This document shows, in pieces, positions 36,474-55,026 of a stretch of 64,000 bases of DNA (the stretch's first letter is position 1; every line of letters starts with the position of its first letter). The position numbers and the translations under genes were made by a program. The notes beneath the pieces were generated by a model. The model was not told the origin of the DNA and searched no databases. It saw only the letters and a program-made list of their open reading frames with translations. The stretch is from contig CAOLHI010000615.1 of NCBI GenBank assembly GCA_948474755.1, positions 248,001 through 312,000 of the forward strand, written 5' to 3'. Source of the DNA: Ctenosaura bakeri. Taxonomy: Eukaryota; Chordata; Lepidosauria; Squamata; Iguanidae.

Positions 36474-36898
36474 GGCCCTTTCCGCATGTTATTTGCCATG
36501 CAAAAGGGCACCTGGAGCATTGCGCAATTGGGAGGAGCAATCTGCACGACACACTCACAATCATGCAACGCTCCAGGGGCCAGCAGGCGCTGATTGCACA
36601 CCTTTTCATTTTCGGCTAGAAGCTGAAAATGGTGCACGATCGCGCATTGCTCCCAGGCCCCGCACGCACGCACTTACCTGGCATGCGGTGCCTCTGGAGC
36701 CACACCAGTCACGCTTCCTGCCCCAGCGCAGCCTGAGAAGCTCCCAGGCTGCACTGTGGAAGGAAGAGGTGGGGCTCTCCCTCAAGCAGGCAGCTCATGC
36801 AGAGCTGAAGCAGCAGGGATGTGAGAGCCTCTCGCTGGAAGCTGCTCTCATGATCCCCGCACCCCAGCGCCAGAAAAAAGGAAGGTGCGGAAAGGGCC
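36474..36898. mobile_element. Harbinger-like MITE, GGCCCTTTCCGCA ends, TAA duplication
   Basis: A 425-bp GC-rich element with inverted ends GGCCCTTTCCGCA (left) and TGCGGAAAGGGCC (right). The trinucleotide TAA flanks it on both sides (36471-36473 and 36899-36901), the typical PIF/Harbinger target. The interior is CpG-rich with AATGGTGCACGATCGCGCAT and several short palindromes. Reading frames inside, including one of 151 codons, are by-products of low stop density in GC-rich DNA. Confidence 0.8.
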
Positions 36899-37729
36899 TA
36901 ATAATGGAATCGAGGCAGGCAGAGAGAGAAAACTGTGGAATGCAATGAGGTTAAGAGGGAGGAAAAGTGGATTTCATACTCATCCCTCACATACTCCATT
37001 TTCTGCATTTGCCCAAGTGCACTGTATAGGTGAGTAGGATCAGCATATATCAGATGTACACATGATTACCCCACATGTCTAGCCATAGCATTGTATGAAA
37101 ATATGCTTGCTATTCTTCAACCTTGTGACTGCTGTACATTTTGACATATTTGAGTCCCACTGATTTTTATGGTGAAGATCCAAAGGACCATTTGCAAGAA
37201 GAGCAGGTAGGGAAAAATGGGAAGGCTGCAAGTGAGGGAGAACTTCACCTGAAGCTTGGTAAAATTCAGTGAATAAGGCATAAACCTTGTCTAGAACCAC
37301 CTCTGGATAAGGAATCTTTAAAAAGCATAACTGCATTGAATTGTGACCACTAAATGCAATCCAGATAAATATGTTTGAACAAAAACATAACTAAAAGAAC
37401 TAAAAAAATGGTTACTTTAGATATTTGCAGACTCGTAAGTATGGTTGGGAAGGGAAGAAAATGAAGAGACCAAACTCTGCTGTAATTTCATGTAAATAAA
37501 ATGATAAGGTGAAATCCAGAATACAACACATACAGTTTTGATATTGTACAAAACAAAAATATTTTAACAGAAATCATAGTGGTTATTGTACAATGTCTGT
37601 ATTTTCAATATTCTTTCACATCTGAAAAAAAAGTCCTTAATAGGAAATAGGTAGACTTCTAAATTTTGTTTTGATTAAAAATTACAGATTATACTGAGCA
37701 AAATATACAATAATATGAGAAAATTAAAG

Positions 37730-37735
37730 TTTATT
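37730..37735 (-). terminator. MSTN: Candidate distal MSTN poly(A) signal
   Basis: AATAAA on the minus strand (TTTATT on plus), about 2.5 kb past the stop codon, beyond the conserved 3'UTR blocks. Nearer AATAAA copies at 38591, 38656 and 38895 are alternatives. Confidence 0.35.
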
Positions 37736-39103
37736 GCATACTTATAAAATAAAAATAATAAAATATTTTGTAAGATTTTAGCTCTTAAGAAAAAATAGAG
37801 TTAATGAACATATTAGGGTTTGTGTTGTCAACAGTATATTGATATATTACTAAAGTATGAAAAATTACATTTTAGCTGTGTCAATACAAAATTGGATTAT
37901 TCATATGGCTGGAACCAAAAAACTGTGACTGATGAAAAACCACTACTAGTGCTGTTCTGAAAATGCTTGTGCAAGAGCTTATATAAAAGTTCAGCTCCAT
38001 ACACTGCTGTAACTTATAGATACTATAGGTAGTTGCATGCTTCTCTTGCACATCTTGGAATTTATTTTTTTCATGCAGTGTTTTAAGGAAAGATATAACA
38101 GCCCTTTCTTTTGGGTCCAACCAGTAATGTCCCCTGTATTATCTCCTTGTGCAACTGAGTAATGTAAAAAAGAGGGAAAAATGAACATATATATATACTT
38201 GTCCTATGGTTTACACTGCTGATCTAGCTTATTGTATTGCTAATTACATTGCTAATTGTATCCAAAATTGCTCTGATCCACTAATCCATATGCACATAGA
38301 AGTTATTTACATGAAGCCTTTCTCATTCATTACAAATGAAAAAGCAGAACCCATGCAATCAACAAGTAAACAACAGCTTAGTGGAGCAGTAAGTGGTGAG
38401 AACATCATGAGTTATACGCTGCCCTTAGGAGCATGAGAACATTCCTAGAACAGAGTGTACTTGCTACACAAGAAGAAAATCTTAATGTATATCATTGTTA
38501 GAAGTGTAATCGTACATGATAGAACAAGTTAACCCAAAACATTTTGTATCATATATTCATGGTATATTCATAGTAAATAAAAAACAAACATTTATTTACA
38601 TTATAATACTGTGTGTATACATATATATTATACAAACTTAGTAATATATCAATGTTTTATTTTTTTTACAATACTGTACTGTAAAATTCTGTCCATTGGT
38701 TTATCATAGTGCAAACTGTAGTGTTGAAATGTGGACTATAATAATTTTATCACAGAGAAACATTTTTTCTTTCCGCATTTCCTATAATATGGATGTGTGC
38801 TAAAGCACAAAACCCCATCATTCATTTAAAAAATCCCATTCCTTGTGAATGATTAATAAACTGTACTTGAGGAAAGGGACATTAATTCTTGTGCTTTATT
38901 TTTTTAAAATATATAAGAAAAGTTACCACTCCAGTCCTATGTCTGTCTGCAGTTCTCCTGCAATATAAAATTTTGTTACTAGGCCCTAAATCCAGCGTTG
39001 CACTACCACTAACAGGACTTTCGTCTAACCTTTCCAACTCTCTAAAAAACCTGTTCCAGATGGTTTTCTAATCTGCTGGAGTAGTTTTTTAGAGTATAAA
39101 GGG

Positions 39104-39453
39104 CAGGAGTGGGCAGAGTGCAGGCAATGGGTTACATGTGGGCACCAGAATTATTCTGTGGTCTCCAGGACCATTTGGGGGCATTTTGACCCCAAATACC
39201 CCTAAATGGTCTCTAACGTGTTATGGAGGCATTTTTACCATGTGTGTGCTCCACCCCATTTCATTTTAGGCCCAGGAGAGACATTTTTCTAAAGCAAGAA
39301 GTGAACAGGAAAGTGATTTCTGGCTATTTCCAATTGCTAAAGAGTGCCTCTAGGTGCAAATTGGGCTTTTAAAAAAAAAAAAAAGGTGCCACACTCTAAG
39401 TTCTCCTGGAGGACTGATGTGCCCCCTTAGCGTCTCACAGTTGCCCACTCCTG
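39104..39453. mobile_element. hAT-like MITE inside the probable MSTN 3'UTR
   Basis: The ends are CAGGAGTGGGCA and, inverted, CAGGAGTGGGCAACTG. The 350-bp interior includes paired GGACCATTTGGGG / CCCCTAAATGGTC arms and an A14 run. The flanking octamers match poorly, so the insertion is old or the ends are slightly off. A related end occurs at 36240-36275 (GGCAGTTGCCCACTCCTG). Confidence 0.65.
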
Positions 39454-40241
39454 ACACTGGGGCTGTAGGGTGGAGCAGGATTATTTCTTCCCATTCCAAC
39501 TGATGGATCTGCTTCATCAGCAGAAGTTATCCTTTGGATCCTAGTCATTGTGGTAATCTAATTATTGGTAAATCTTATCCTATATCTCTGGGCTCCAGCA
39601 GCAAATGTTTGCATTGAACTATTAAGTTTACTGTGATAGCACCATTAGTTAGAAAGTAATGAACATATTAATTATAAAAGGAATGGAAACACAACATATC
39701 TAACCTAATTTGTGGACTTCTGTTTTGTGGAATTTCATCTTATCAGTTTTTATACTTTAAACTCAATTCAAGTGTTTGAGGACAATTCATTGGTACTCTC
39801 TTGACTCCTATCACCTCTATATCCTCTAATGTAAATGCAATAGTAAGTTAAACTGTTCAGACTATGTTTAATCATTCCCTCCTTTTCATTCTCTGGAATA
39901 TAAGAAGGTTGCTCTTATCTATTTCTGATACCTTTATATGATTATGTTGTTTGGATAAATGAAAAAAGATCCCTTTCCAGAATGAGAAATTCATTGTGAA
40001 ATCCTGTAAGTTTGATTGTAGCTTATCTTTTCACTGGCTGAAAACCAGCCATGCATTAAAATGTCCTTCAAGTTCACATACTGTAGTTAGTCTGGTAAGA
40101 AATCTTTACAATAGCCTAGAGTGCAGCCTAATAGAGGTAGGCCTATTGTTCAAAAATTCACAGTTTCAGAAATTGATCAAGGGAAATTTTTTTTTTTTTT
40201 GTAGATTCCATATTTATGAAGGAGCAAATCTACTGAAGGGC

Positions 40242-47895
<7,654 letters not shown>

Positions 47896-48041
47896 TGTCT
47901 CACATTCACTGGAGTCCTTTTCCTTCTTTCCTTTTGCTCCCTACTTCTTTTTCTAATCTTTCAGTACTCTGTGAAACACTGAAGGCAAATGCAATCTGAG
48001 ACAACTCACCACTCTGGTGAATCTTGTATATTCCAAGAGGG

Positions 48042-48050
48042 CTTTTTATA
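48042..48050 (-). promoter_or_regulatory. MSTN: MSTN TATA box
   Basis: TATAAAAAG on the minus strand, about 150 bp before the ATG. The following bases (AAGATTCACCAGAGTGGTGA, then GTTGTCTCAGA) resemble the start region of mammalian MSTN transcripts as I recall it, placing the start of transcription near 48012 and the 5'UTR at roughly 115-120 nt. Confidence 0.8.
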
Positions 48051-48088
48051 TTCCAACCCTTCATTAGCTTGTGTCGTCAAAAGTGGTG

Positions 48089-48093
48089 ATTGG
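48089..48093 (-). promoter_or_regulatory. MSTN: CCAAT box of MSTN promoter
   Basis: CCAAT on the minus strand (within AGCCAATCACC), about 40 bp upstream of the TATA box, a usual NF-Y position. Confidence 0.6.
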
Positions 48094-48121
48094 CTGTTAA
48101 ACCAACAATGAATCTAGCTGT

Positions 48122-48127
48122 CAGATG
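48122..48127 (-). promoter_or_regulatory. E-box upstream of MSTN
   Basis: CATCTG on the minus strand, about 110 bp upstream of the inferred start site. A second E-box, CAGCTG, lies at 48293-48298. Myogenic bHLH factors bind such sites in mammalian MSTN promoters; function here is inferred only from motif and position. Confidence 0.4.
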
Positions 48128-48292
48128 TTAAAGCCATGTCCGTCATAAGTTGCTAGATCTTATTTTGTTGCTGCCAATGCTAAGCTGATTTTCTGACTGT
48201 TCCACCGAGGGTATCTCCTCACAAGCTGAAATATTTCCAAGGAGTATGGCCAGCCGTATCAAAAGACAGTGTTACCATTCTTAAATGTGAAT

Positions 48293-48298
48293 CAGCTG
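48293..48298. promoter_or_regulatory. Palindromic E-box CAGCTG upstream of MSTN
   Basis: CAGCTG about 280 bp upstream of the inferred transcription start, the core preferred by MyoD-type factors. Motif match only. Confidence 0.35.
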
Positions 48299-48904
48299 CT
48301 TCTTTTATTCTGAATCAATCTATATATCATGTCCAAAAAGAGTAGCCAATAATTGAAACATAAAACATTTACAATTTTGAAAGACATTCACTGTCAAATA
48401 AAAATTCTTCCTAAATGTTATGTTTCACAGTATTGATTTAAAAAAATGACTATTGATTAAAAGAATTTTAGCTCAGTATTACACATGAATAGTAATCACA
48501 TTACATAGCTAATTTTTAAAAATTTGTTTCATTATGCATAAGTTTTTAAACATACCTGCTTTATGAGAAATCACAGTCCTAAACACATTATATGGACTTT
48601 TCACAAAGCCTTGAATACAGTGCAGACTAGGCATGTGATGGCTGAACCTGAGAGTGTTTGTGTACATAACCCCCCCGAACATCTGGTTGGTGTGGCCAGC
48701 ACTGATAGCCCAGGCCACCTGTTCAGAGGTGGGAATGGATTCAGCATCTTCATCTAATTCAAACAGGTGGTTGAGGTTGTTGATTTGACCATGTCAGTGA
48801 CCAAGGGATACATTACTGACTTAACCCCAAAAGAGGTCACCTCTTGGACAGGGAAGTTATCCAGCACACCCTTCCGTCTCTGGATAGTGTACAGTGGGCT
48901 GGTG

Positions 48905-49033
48905 GCAAAATGCTGTTCTCCAGGTATTATTAGACTACAACTGATAGCATTCTTCACTATTGGGTATGCTAGCTGAGACTGATGGGAGCTGCCATCCAAT
49001 GTCGTTCGAAGGGTGGAACTTTGCCCACCCCTA
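48905..49033 (-). mobile_element. hAT-like MITE (CAGGGGTGGGCAA family)
   Basis: Ends TTTGCCCACCCCTAG. The interior has ATTAGACTACAACTGATAGC, TATTGGGTATGCTAGCTGAG and GACTGATGGGAGCTGCCATC, the standard blocks of this foldback family. The other end is eroded. Confidence 0.6.
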
Positions 49034-49250
49034 GTATAGAGCAAGATCAGGTACAGAATGCTATTTCCATACTTAGATCATTCTTGCTAAGTTAGGCTGA
49101 ACAAGTTTAGGATCAGGATACAAATGATTACAATATGATTACTTTGGCTTCTCTTATCTGTAGACCATATTGTTTGTGTTCATTATGTCTTTGCTCAGTA
49201 GAAAAGCAAATGCCTTGCCTACATATCAGCTTACAAGGCTTTTGTAAATT

Positions 49251-49353
49251 GGAGTGGGCACTTGTGACCTTCCAGGTGATTTTTACTATTGGCTATGCTG
49301 GTGAGGCTCATGGAAGTTCTAGACCATGACCATCTGGAGGGTCATTACCCACC
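49251..49353 (-). mobile_element. hAT-like MITE, second adjacent copy
   Basis: GAGTGGGCACTTGTGACCTT, TATTGGCTATGCTGGTGAGG, CCATCTGGAGGGTCATTACC and CACCCTGG repeat the family pattern seen at 48905, in a shorter diverged form. Confidence 0.55.
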
Positions 49354-49598
49354 CTGGTATAAATTAAACTCTGTAGCTCATATAAAAATGGAATACATTT
49401 TATAAAGTTTTGTGTATGGTGACTTGAAATATATGTAATATTTAATTACATAATAGAGTACTGATTTCTATTTCTATTTCAGATTTAATCCTCTTGTCTG
49501 GGACTATATTTACTAGCTAATGGCGGGGGGGGGGATAATGTTTTTTTCTGTTTCTTTTTCCTATATTGTAATTTCTGCTAATTTCAAAGAGTTAGCAC

Positions 49599-49622
49599 TG
49601 TGTGTGTGTGTGTGTGTGTGTG
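49599..49622 (+). repeat. (TG)12 microsatellite
   Basis: Twelve uninterrupted TG units, about 1.6 kb upstream of the MSTN start site. Likely length-polymorphic. Confidence 0.95.
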
Positions 49623-50238
49623 TTGCAAAAAAAAAGGATGTAAGCAGTACCATTTAAAATGTTAATTATAATTGATGTTGTTCTACTTAAAAAACTAAAA
49701 ATGAAGCCAATTTTCAGACAATTAGCGTGAAATCAAAACGAAGTTTCACAATATCTGTTTTTCTTTGCATCTTGGAGACTGCAGTACACCAAAATGTGTG
49801 AATAATATATTCCTACATGCCCATTAAACTTTCAGTTAAAAACTTTGAAGTCCAGAAATTAAAGCTTAAATATTAATATATTTAATTTTTCCCTACTGTT
49901 TCTTGAGGCAAGGGTGGGAAAATTGAAATCGTTCTTTGGGTTTAAGTAGATTTTAATTAGGGTAACTTTAAATGTCCAAGTGACAGGTTCTTTAGTAACT
50001 TGGAGGATGTTTAATAGAGCAACAGGTGCACAGAGATCACTAGTCAAATATATTTGGCAGGCTTTTGTGGTATTGCATATAATATACTTAGTTAGAGAAT
50101 GTCCACTGATAAATGACAGTTTAATAGAACTGATACATTGCACCTCACCTGTGTTCACTTCCCTCAAGACAGATAAGACACTTAAGATACAAACTGCATA
50201 TTTGTCTCTGAAACAGTGTAGACTGAAGCAAAGATCAA

Positions 50239-50571
50239 GGCCATTTCCATACTTGACCAGTGCCTGCCAACGTTCTGTTGCAATCCTGGCAGCACCTTTG
50301 CCAGGATGGGAGCATGACGGAAACGCTCCCCTACTGCGCTGGGAAAGGAAGTGCGAGATTGCACTTTCACCCCTTCTGCATGGCCAGAGGTGATAGGAAT
50401 GTTGTGCGATCATGGGCACTTAATGGATTTTTTCCGTTAAGCAAATATCCTGCAATTACAACACATGAGGATGTGCTGGCTGCAGAACCGCAACAACATG
50501 TGAAATTATGACCCACGGATTGCTGCCATCGCATCCCCATTGTGGGATTGCAATGTCATGCAGAAATGGCC
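50239..50571. mobile_element. GGCCATTTC-type MITE (Harbinger-like)
   Basis: Left end GGCCATTTCCAT, right end (inverted) GGCCATTTCTGCATGAC. The trinucleotide CAA flanks both sides (50236-50238 and 50572-50574). The interior is GC-rich with CCAGGATGGGAGC, AAGTGCGAGATTGCACTT (a near-perfect palindrome) and GATCATGGGC, blocks shared with the element at 31302. Confidence 0.65.
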
Positions 50572-50634
50572 CAAGTGTTGAAAATCCACCATTGAACTCT
50601 TCCTGTTCTTCCCTCAAAGTCATTAAAAACTACT

Positions 50635-50651
50635 CAAATACCTAATCTGTT
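50635..50651. repeat. L1 target-site duplication, left copy
   Basis: CAAATACCTAATCTGTT, identical to 56399-56415 at the other end of the L1. Confidence 0.95.
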
Positions 50652-50991
50652 TTTAAATCTCTTTATTAACCGATATAACAATATAACCATATTCGCCTTC
50701 AAATTTCCATTCACTGTAATCATTTACACACATATAAAAAAAAACAAAGATCAAATCCATGTTTGTATCCACTACTTAAACAAAAATTAAAAATAAACTC
50801 AAACCGAAATTCTACAACTCATCATCCACGCCTAGCAATCTTTCTGCCCATTTATATTTAAAAATACTAATTTCCCTATATATCTATAATACTCTATTTC
50901 ATTACTCGGTTATGTAGTTACTCAGTTGTTTCTTCTTATTATATTCTTCCTTTTATTCTTCTTTTTTATCCTCATATCCTATTGGTGAGTA

Positions 50992-51180
50992 CTAGTTAGT
51001 AACGGCCAACTCGAATATGTACCCCATATCTATTTCCCCAAATCTATACTTTCTGCTTCTTCTTCCTCTCTCCTTCTCTTTCCTTAAGTCTCTACTTTCT
51101 TTCTTCCAATTAACTCTTAATGTTTTACCATTAAAATGCAGCTTACTTTCTTTCAGTGACTTTTGCTGAAACAAATTCAA
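50992..51180 (-). other. Lysine/arginine-rich frame in the L1 3' region
   Basis: A 62-codon basic frame (KKESRDLRKEKERGRRSRKY) follows the ORF2 stop in another frame. It may be a decayed extension of ORF2 or just purine-rich 3'UTR; I cannot tell which. Confidence 0.3.
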
Positions 51181-51248
51181 TACTTCTTTAATATTTTTCC
51201 ATTTGCAGTTGGTCTTTCACAGATTGCATCTTTGTATTCTTTTAACCC

Positions 51249-54200
51249 TTATTCTTCTATTCCTTTAATTGCTAATTTTCCCCATTCAGTTGCTAATAAA
51301 AGTAGAAGAGGTTGCCAATCTTCCCTGAATTGTTTCAAAGAATTTTTAGATATTATTGTTGACAATTTATCCATTTCAATTAAGTCATACATCTTGATTA
51401 ACCAGTCCTGAATTGCTGGTGTTCCTTCCTGCTTCCATTTGCTTGCATACACCATTCTGGCTGCGATGATCATATATGTTAATAGTTTTCTTTGAGATCT
51501 TTTCTTCAATATTTTTATACCATTATAAATATTCAACAAGTATATTTCTGGTTGCATTGGAAATGTCAATCCTAATATCATTGTAATTTTATTGTGTATC
51601 TGAACCCAAAATGTCTTAGCCTTTTGGCATGTCCACCATAAATGGTATAGGGTTCCCTTTTGACTACACTTCCAACACTTGTCACTCTTTGTTTTACTCA
51701 ACTTTACTAGATGTGCCGGGGTGTAATACCACATATAAAAGATTTTGTAATAATTTTCTTTTAAAGATACGCTTTTGACTAATCTATTTATCATATTCCA
51801 AGATTCTTCCCAGCTATCTAATTGAATAGGATGCCCTATATTCCGTGCCCATCTTATCATGTTATCCTTTACGATTTCTTTTTCCATATCACTGTTTAAT
51901 AACAAGTTATATAACTTCGCGATCCGATGCTCTATACCTGATTTTATCAATTTATCTAATTCATTCTCCTTAGCTTCTATACCTATTACTTTTGATCCAT
52001 CTTAAACTTCTCTGATAGCTGCCTCAGTAACAACCAGTGAGTCGTTATACCACTTTTGGCCAGCTCTTCCTTATTTTTTAAGTAGACATTTCCTCCTTGG
52101 CATTTTAATAATTCCTTATAAGTGATCCATTTAAGTAATCTTGGCCTCTCTCTTCTATAGAATGCCTCATGTGGAGATACCCACATTGGTAGTTTCAAAT
52201 AAAACTGCTTTTTACACTTCAACCAAATTCTTAACAAGGATTTCCGTAAGAAGTGATTTTTAAAATCTTTATTAATTTTGGCCTTTTCATACCATAAGTA
52301 TGAATGCCAACCAAAAGGTAAATCTGCTCCTTCTAGTGTTAATACTTTGTCATCTTTTAATTCACACCAGACAGTCAGCCATTCTAAACAGCACGCATAA
52401 TAGTATATTTTAAAGTCCGGGATTCCTAACCCACCTCTTTCTTTCCAGTCCGTTAAATATCTCTGCTTTATATGAGGTTTTTTGGCATTCCAAATGAATT
52501 TTGGGAGATCTATCTGCCATTGATTAAATGGAGTATCATTAACAATAATGGGCAAGTTTTGGAATAAAAAAATCATCCTCGGGAGAATATTCATTTTTAT
52601 TACTGCAGCTCTTCCCATTAATGTCAGATCAAGTTTCGTCGATCTATTTAGATCATCCTTTACTGTCTGCCACACTTTCAGATAATTATTGTTGAACAAA
52701 TCTACATTATGTTTAGTTAAGGTGATTCCTAAATATTTTATTCTCTTGGATAATTTAAATTGAGAATCAGTTTCCAATTCTTTTTCCTCATGAGTTGTCA
52801 TGTTCTTTGTTAGTATATGCGTTTTTTCCAAATTTACCTTAAAACCGGATACATTACCATACTCATTTAATATATTTTTAAGGTGTTTTATGCTTTGCGT
52901 GGGGTTATCTAATATAATAACCAAATCATCCTCAAATGCTCTAATCTTAAATTGATGGTTTTGAATAGATACTCCTTTTATCTCTGGGTCGTTTCTTATT
53001 TGTATCATTAACACTTTGATAATAATTAGGAAGATCAGTGGGGATAATGGGCATCCCTGCCTCATCCCTTTCTTGATGTTAATTTTTGATGTTTTTTCCC
53101 TGTTTATTAATACATTTGCGGACTGTTCTTTATAAATTTTATTTATCCAGTTAGCAAATTTATCCCCTATATTTATTTTTTGTAAAGTTTCTTGAATAAA
53201 TTTCCATTCCACATTGTCGAAAGCTTTCTCGGCGTCAAGAAAAATCGGACCCAGTTTTTTCTCATTATGTTTTTCATAATATTCTATAAGATTTAGTATT
53301 GTCCTCATGTTATCTTTTATTGCTCGCCCTGGGAGAAAGCCATTCTGATCTTTACCGATCCAATATTTTAGAACTTTTTTCAATCTTTCGGCCAATATTG
53401 TCGCAAATATTTTGTAATCGGTATTTAATAAAGCTATAGGTCTATAATTCCTAACATCCAAATGGTCTCTACCCTCTTTGGGGATTAAGCTTATCAAGGC
53501 CTCCCTCCAGGAAGTCGGACAATTTCCATCATCGATTTCATTCATCACTTTTTGTAGAGGTTCCACTAATTGATCTTGAAATATTTTATAGTATTGTGAT
53601 ACGAAGCCATCTGGGCCTGGGGCTTTGCCTATCTTAAGTTTTTGGATCACGTTTAAAATTTCCATTTTTGTAATTGGCTTGTTTAATTCTAACCGTTGAT
53701 CTTCCCTGATTGGTGGAATTTTTGCATCCTCTAAGTATCTTCTCATATGATCTTGTTGATCCATATTATTCCTATTGTCAAATAACTCCTGAAAATATTT
53801 TTGGAATATTGACTTTATTTTATGTTGTTGACAATAAGTTTCTCTACCTTCTCTGATTTGCAGTATCAACCTTTTCTCTCGCTCTTTTCTAAGCCTATAG
53901 GCTAGCCACTTTCCAGGCTTATTGGCATTTTCATAGTAGTTATGTGTAACATATTTTAGCTTTCTTTCTATTTCGATTGTATTTTGAATTGTGATTTGTT
54001 TATGCAACGCGCTTATTTCATAAATTTTAGAGTTATGAGGATCTTTCTTACACTCGTCTTGCTTTTCCTTTAATTCGTTCATGATTTCTTGATACATTTC
54101 CTTCCTTTTTCTCTTCTTATATATCTCCTGATCTATAAATATTCCGCATACTACTACTTTGCTTGCCTCCCAAACCACACTGTCTTTTATTCCTTTCCCA

Positions 54201-54976
54201 GAATTTTCTCTAAAGTAGTAATTCAATTCTGATCTTATTTTTCCTAATACTTTTTCGTCTCTCAGTAGCTTATCCTTGAGTGTCCAATGATAATTCACAT
54301 TTCTTTCCTTAATTTTCAACAATAATGGATTATGGTCTGAATATACCCTTGGTAGGACTTCTAACTGTTTAATATTTCTGAGCATTGTTTTAGCTATTAA
54401 AGCCATATCTATCCTAGACCAAGATTCTGAGCTTCCATACAAATATCTCCAAATATCTATTAGTGTATAGCTCTCCATCATATTGAAAAAGGACTTTGGT
54501 AGCTTATGTTGCAATCTTTTTAATTTACCTGTTTTTCTATCTATTCTTGGGACAATAACCCCATTAAAGTCCCCTAATATTATAATGTCCTGATAATCGT
54601 ATTTATCCAAAACTTTTTGTATTACTTCATAATAACCTGCTTTGTTTTGTTGTGGCCCATAAATTCCAACTAATAAAAATACATTTTGCAGTGATTGTAT
54701 TTCAACTCCTACATATGTTCCATTCTCATCTTTAAAGACCTCTTTTGCTCTATATTTTTTACCAACATAAACCGTTACCCCTCTCTTCTTTTTACAACAG
54801 ACCAAAGAGAAACGTACTCCAAATTTAGTATTATTTAGATATTTAATATCTTTGTCTCTTATATGTGTTTCTTGCAAACATATTATATCAGGTTTCAGTT
54901 TTTCTATATGATGAAATATTCATTTCCATTTAATTGGTGCATTTAGTCCACGAACGTTCCATTATAAAATCCTCAT
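51249..54976 (-). pseudogene. L1 ORF2 (endonuclease-reverse transcriptase), disrupted
   Basis: About 1243 codons. Endonuclease signatures: NVRGLNAPIK, QETHIRD, GDFNGV and SDHNP. RT signatures: NYRPIALLN, FLDAEKAFDN, GMRQGCPLSP, and FEDD at 52925-52936 where L1 elements have FADD, so the active-site alanine is changed while both aspartates remain. The C-terminal zinc knuckle reads CWKCSQKGTLYHLWWTC. Lesions: TAA at 54962-54964, five codons after the likely ATG; TGA at 54920-54922, probably from a CGA arginine codon; and a one-base loss in an A run at 51990-51993 that shifts the last 245 or so codons. The open stretch 51986-54877 has 963 codons. The enzyme would nick DNA and prime reverse transcription; this copy cannot make it intact. 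Confidence 0.93.
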
Positions 54977-55026
54977 CCTGTACTAAAGAGTCCTTAAATC
55001 CGTTTCCTTTATATTTAACACTTTCC

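Larger units (their letters stand above)
37700..40241 (-). other. MSTN: Probable MSTN 3'UTR
   Basis: Sequence directly downstream of the MSTN stop codon on the minus strand is AT-rich, with no other gene. The segment 38570-38760 read on the minus strand (blocks such as TTGTATAATATATATGTATAC and GTAAATAAATG followed by TTTATTTACT) looks like the conserved part of the mammalian MSTN 3'UTR as I recall it, which supports transcription to at least that point. The 3' end is uncertain: AATAAA occurs on the minus strand at 38895-38900, 38656-38661, 38591-38596 and 37730-37735. A 350-bp MITE lies inside at 39104-39453. Confidence 0.55.

Noticed and set aside
36493..36948. 151-codon plus-strand open frame
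   Set aside because: It lies almost wholly inside a GC-rich non-coding MITE, where stop codons are scarce.
49859..50419. 186-codon minus-strand open frame and a 137-codon frame on the other strand
   Set aside because: Both overlap the MITE at 50239 and show no family motif; simultaneous open frames on both strands suggest composition rather than coding.
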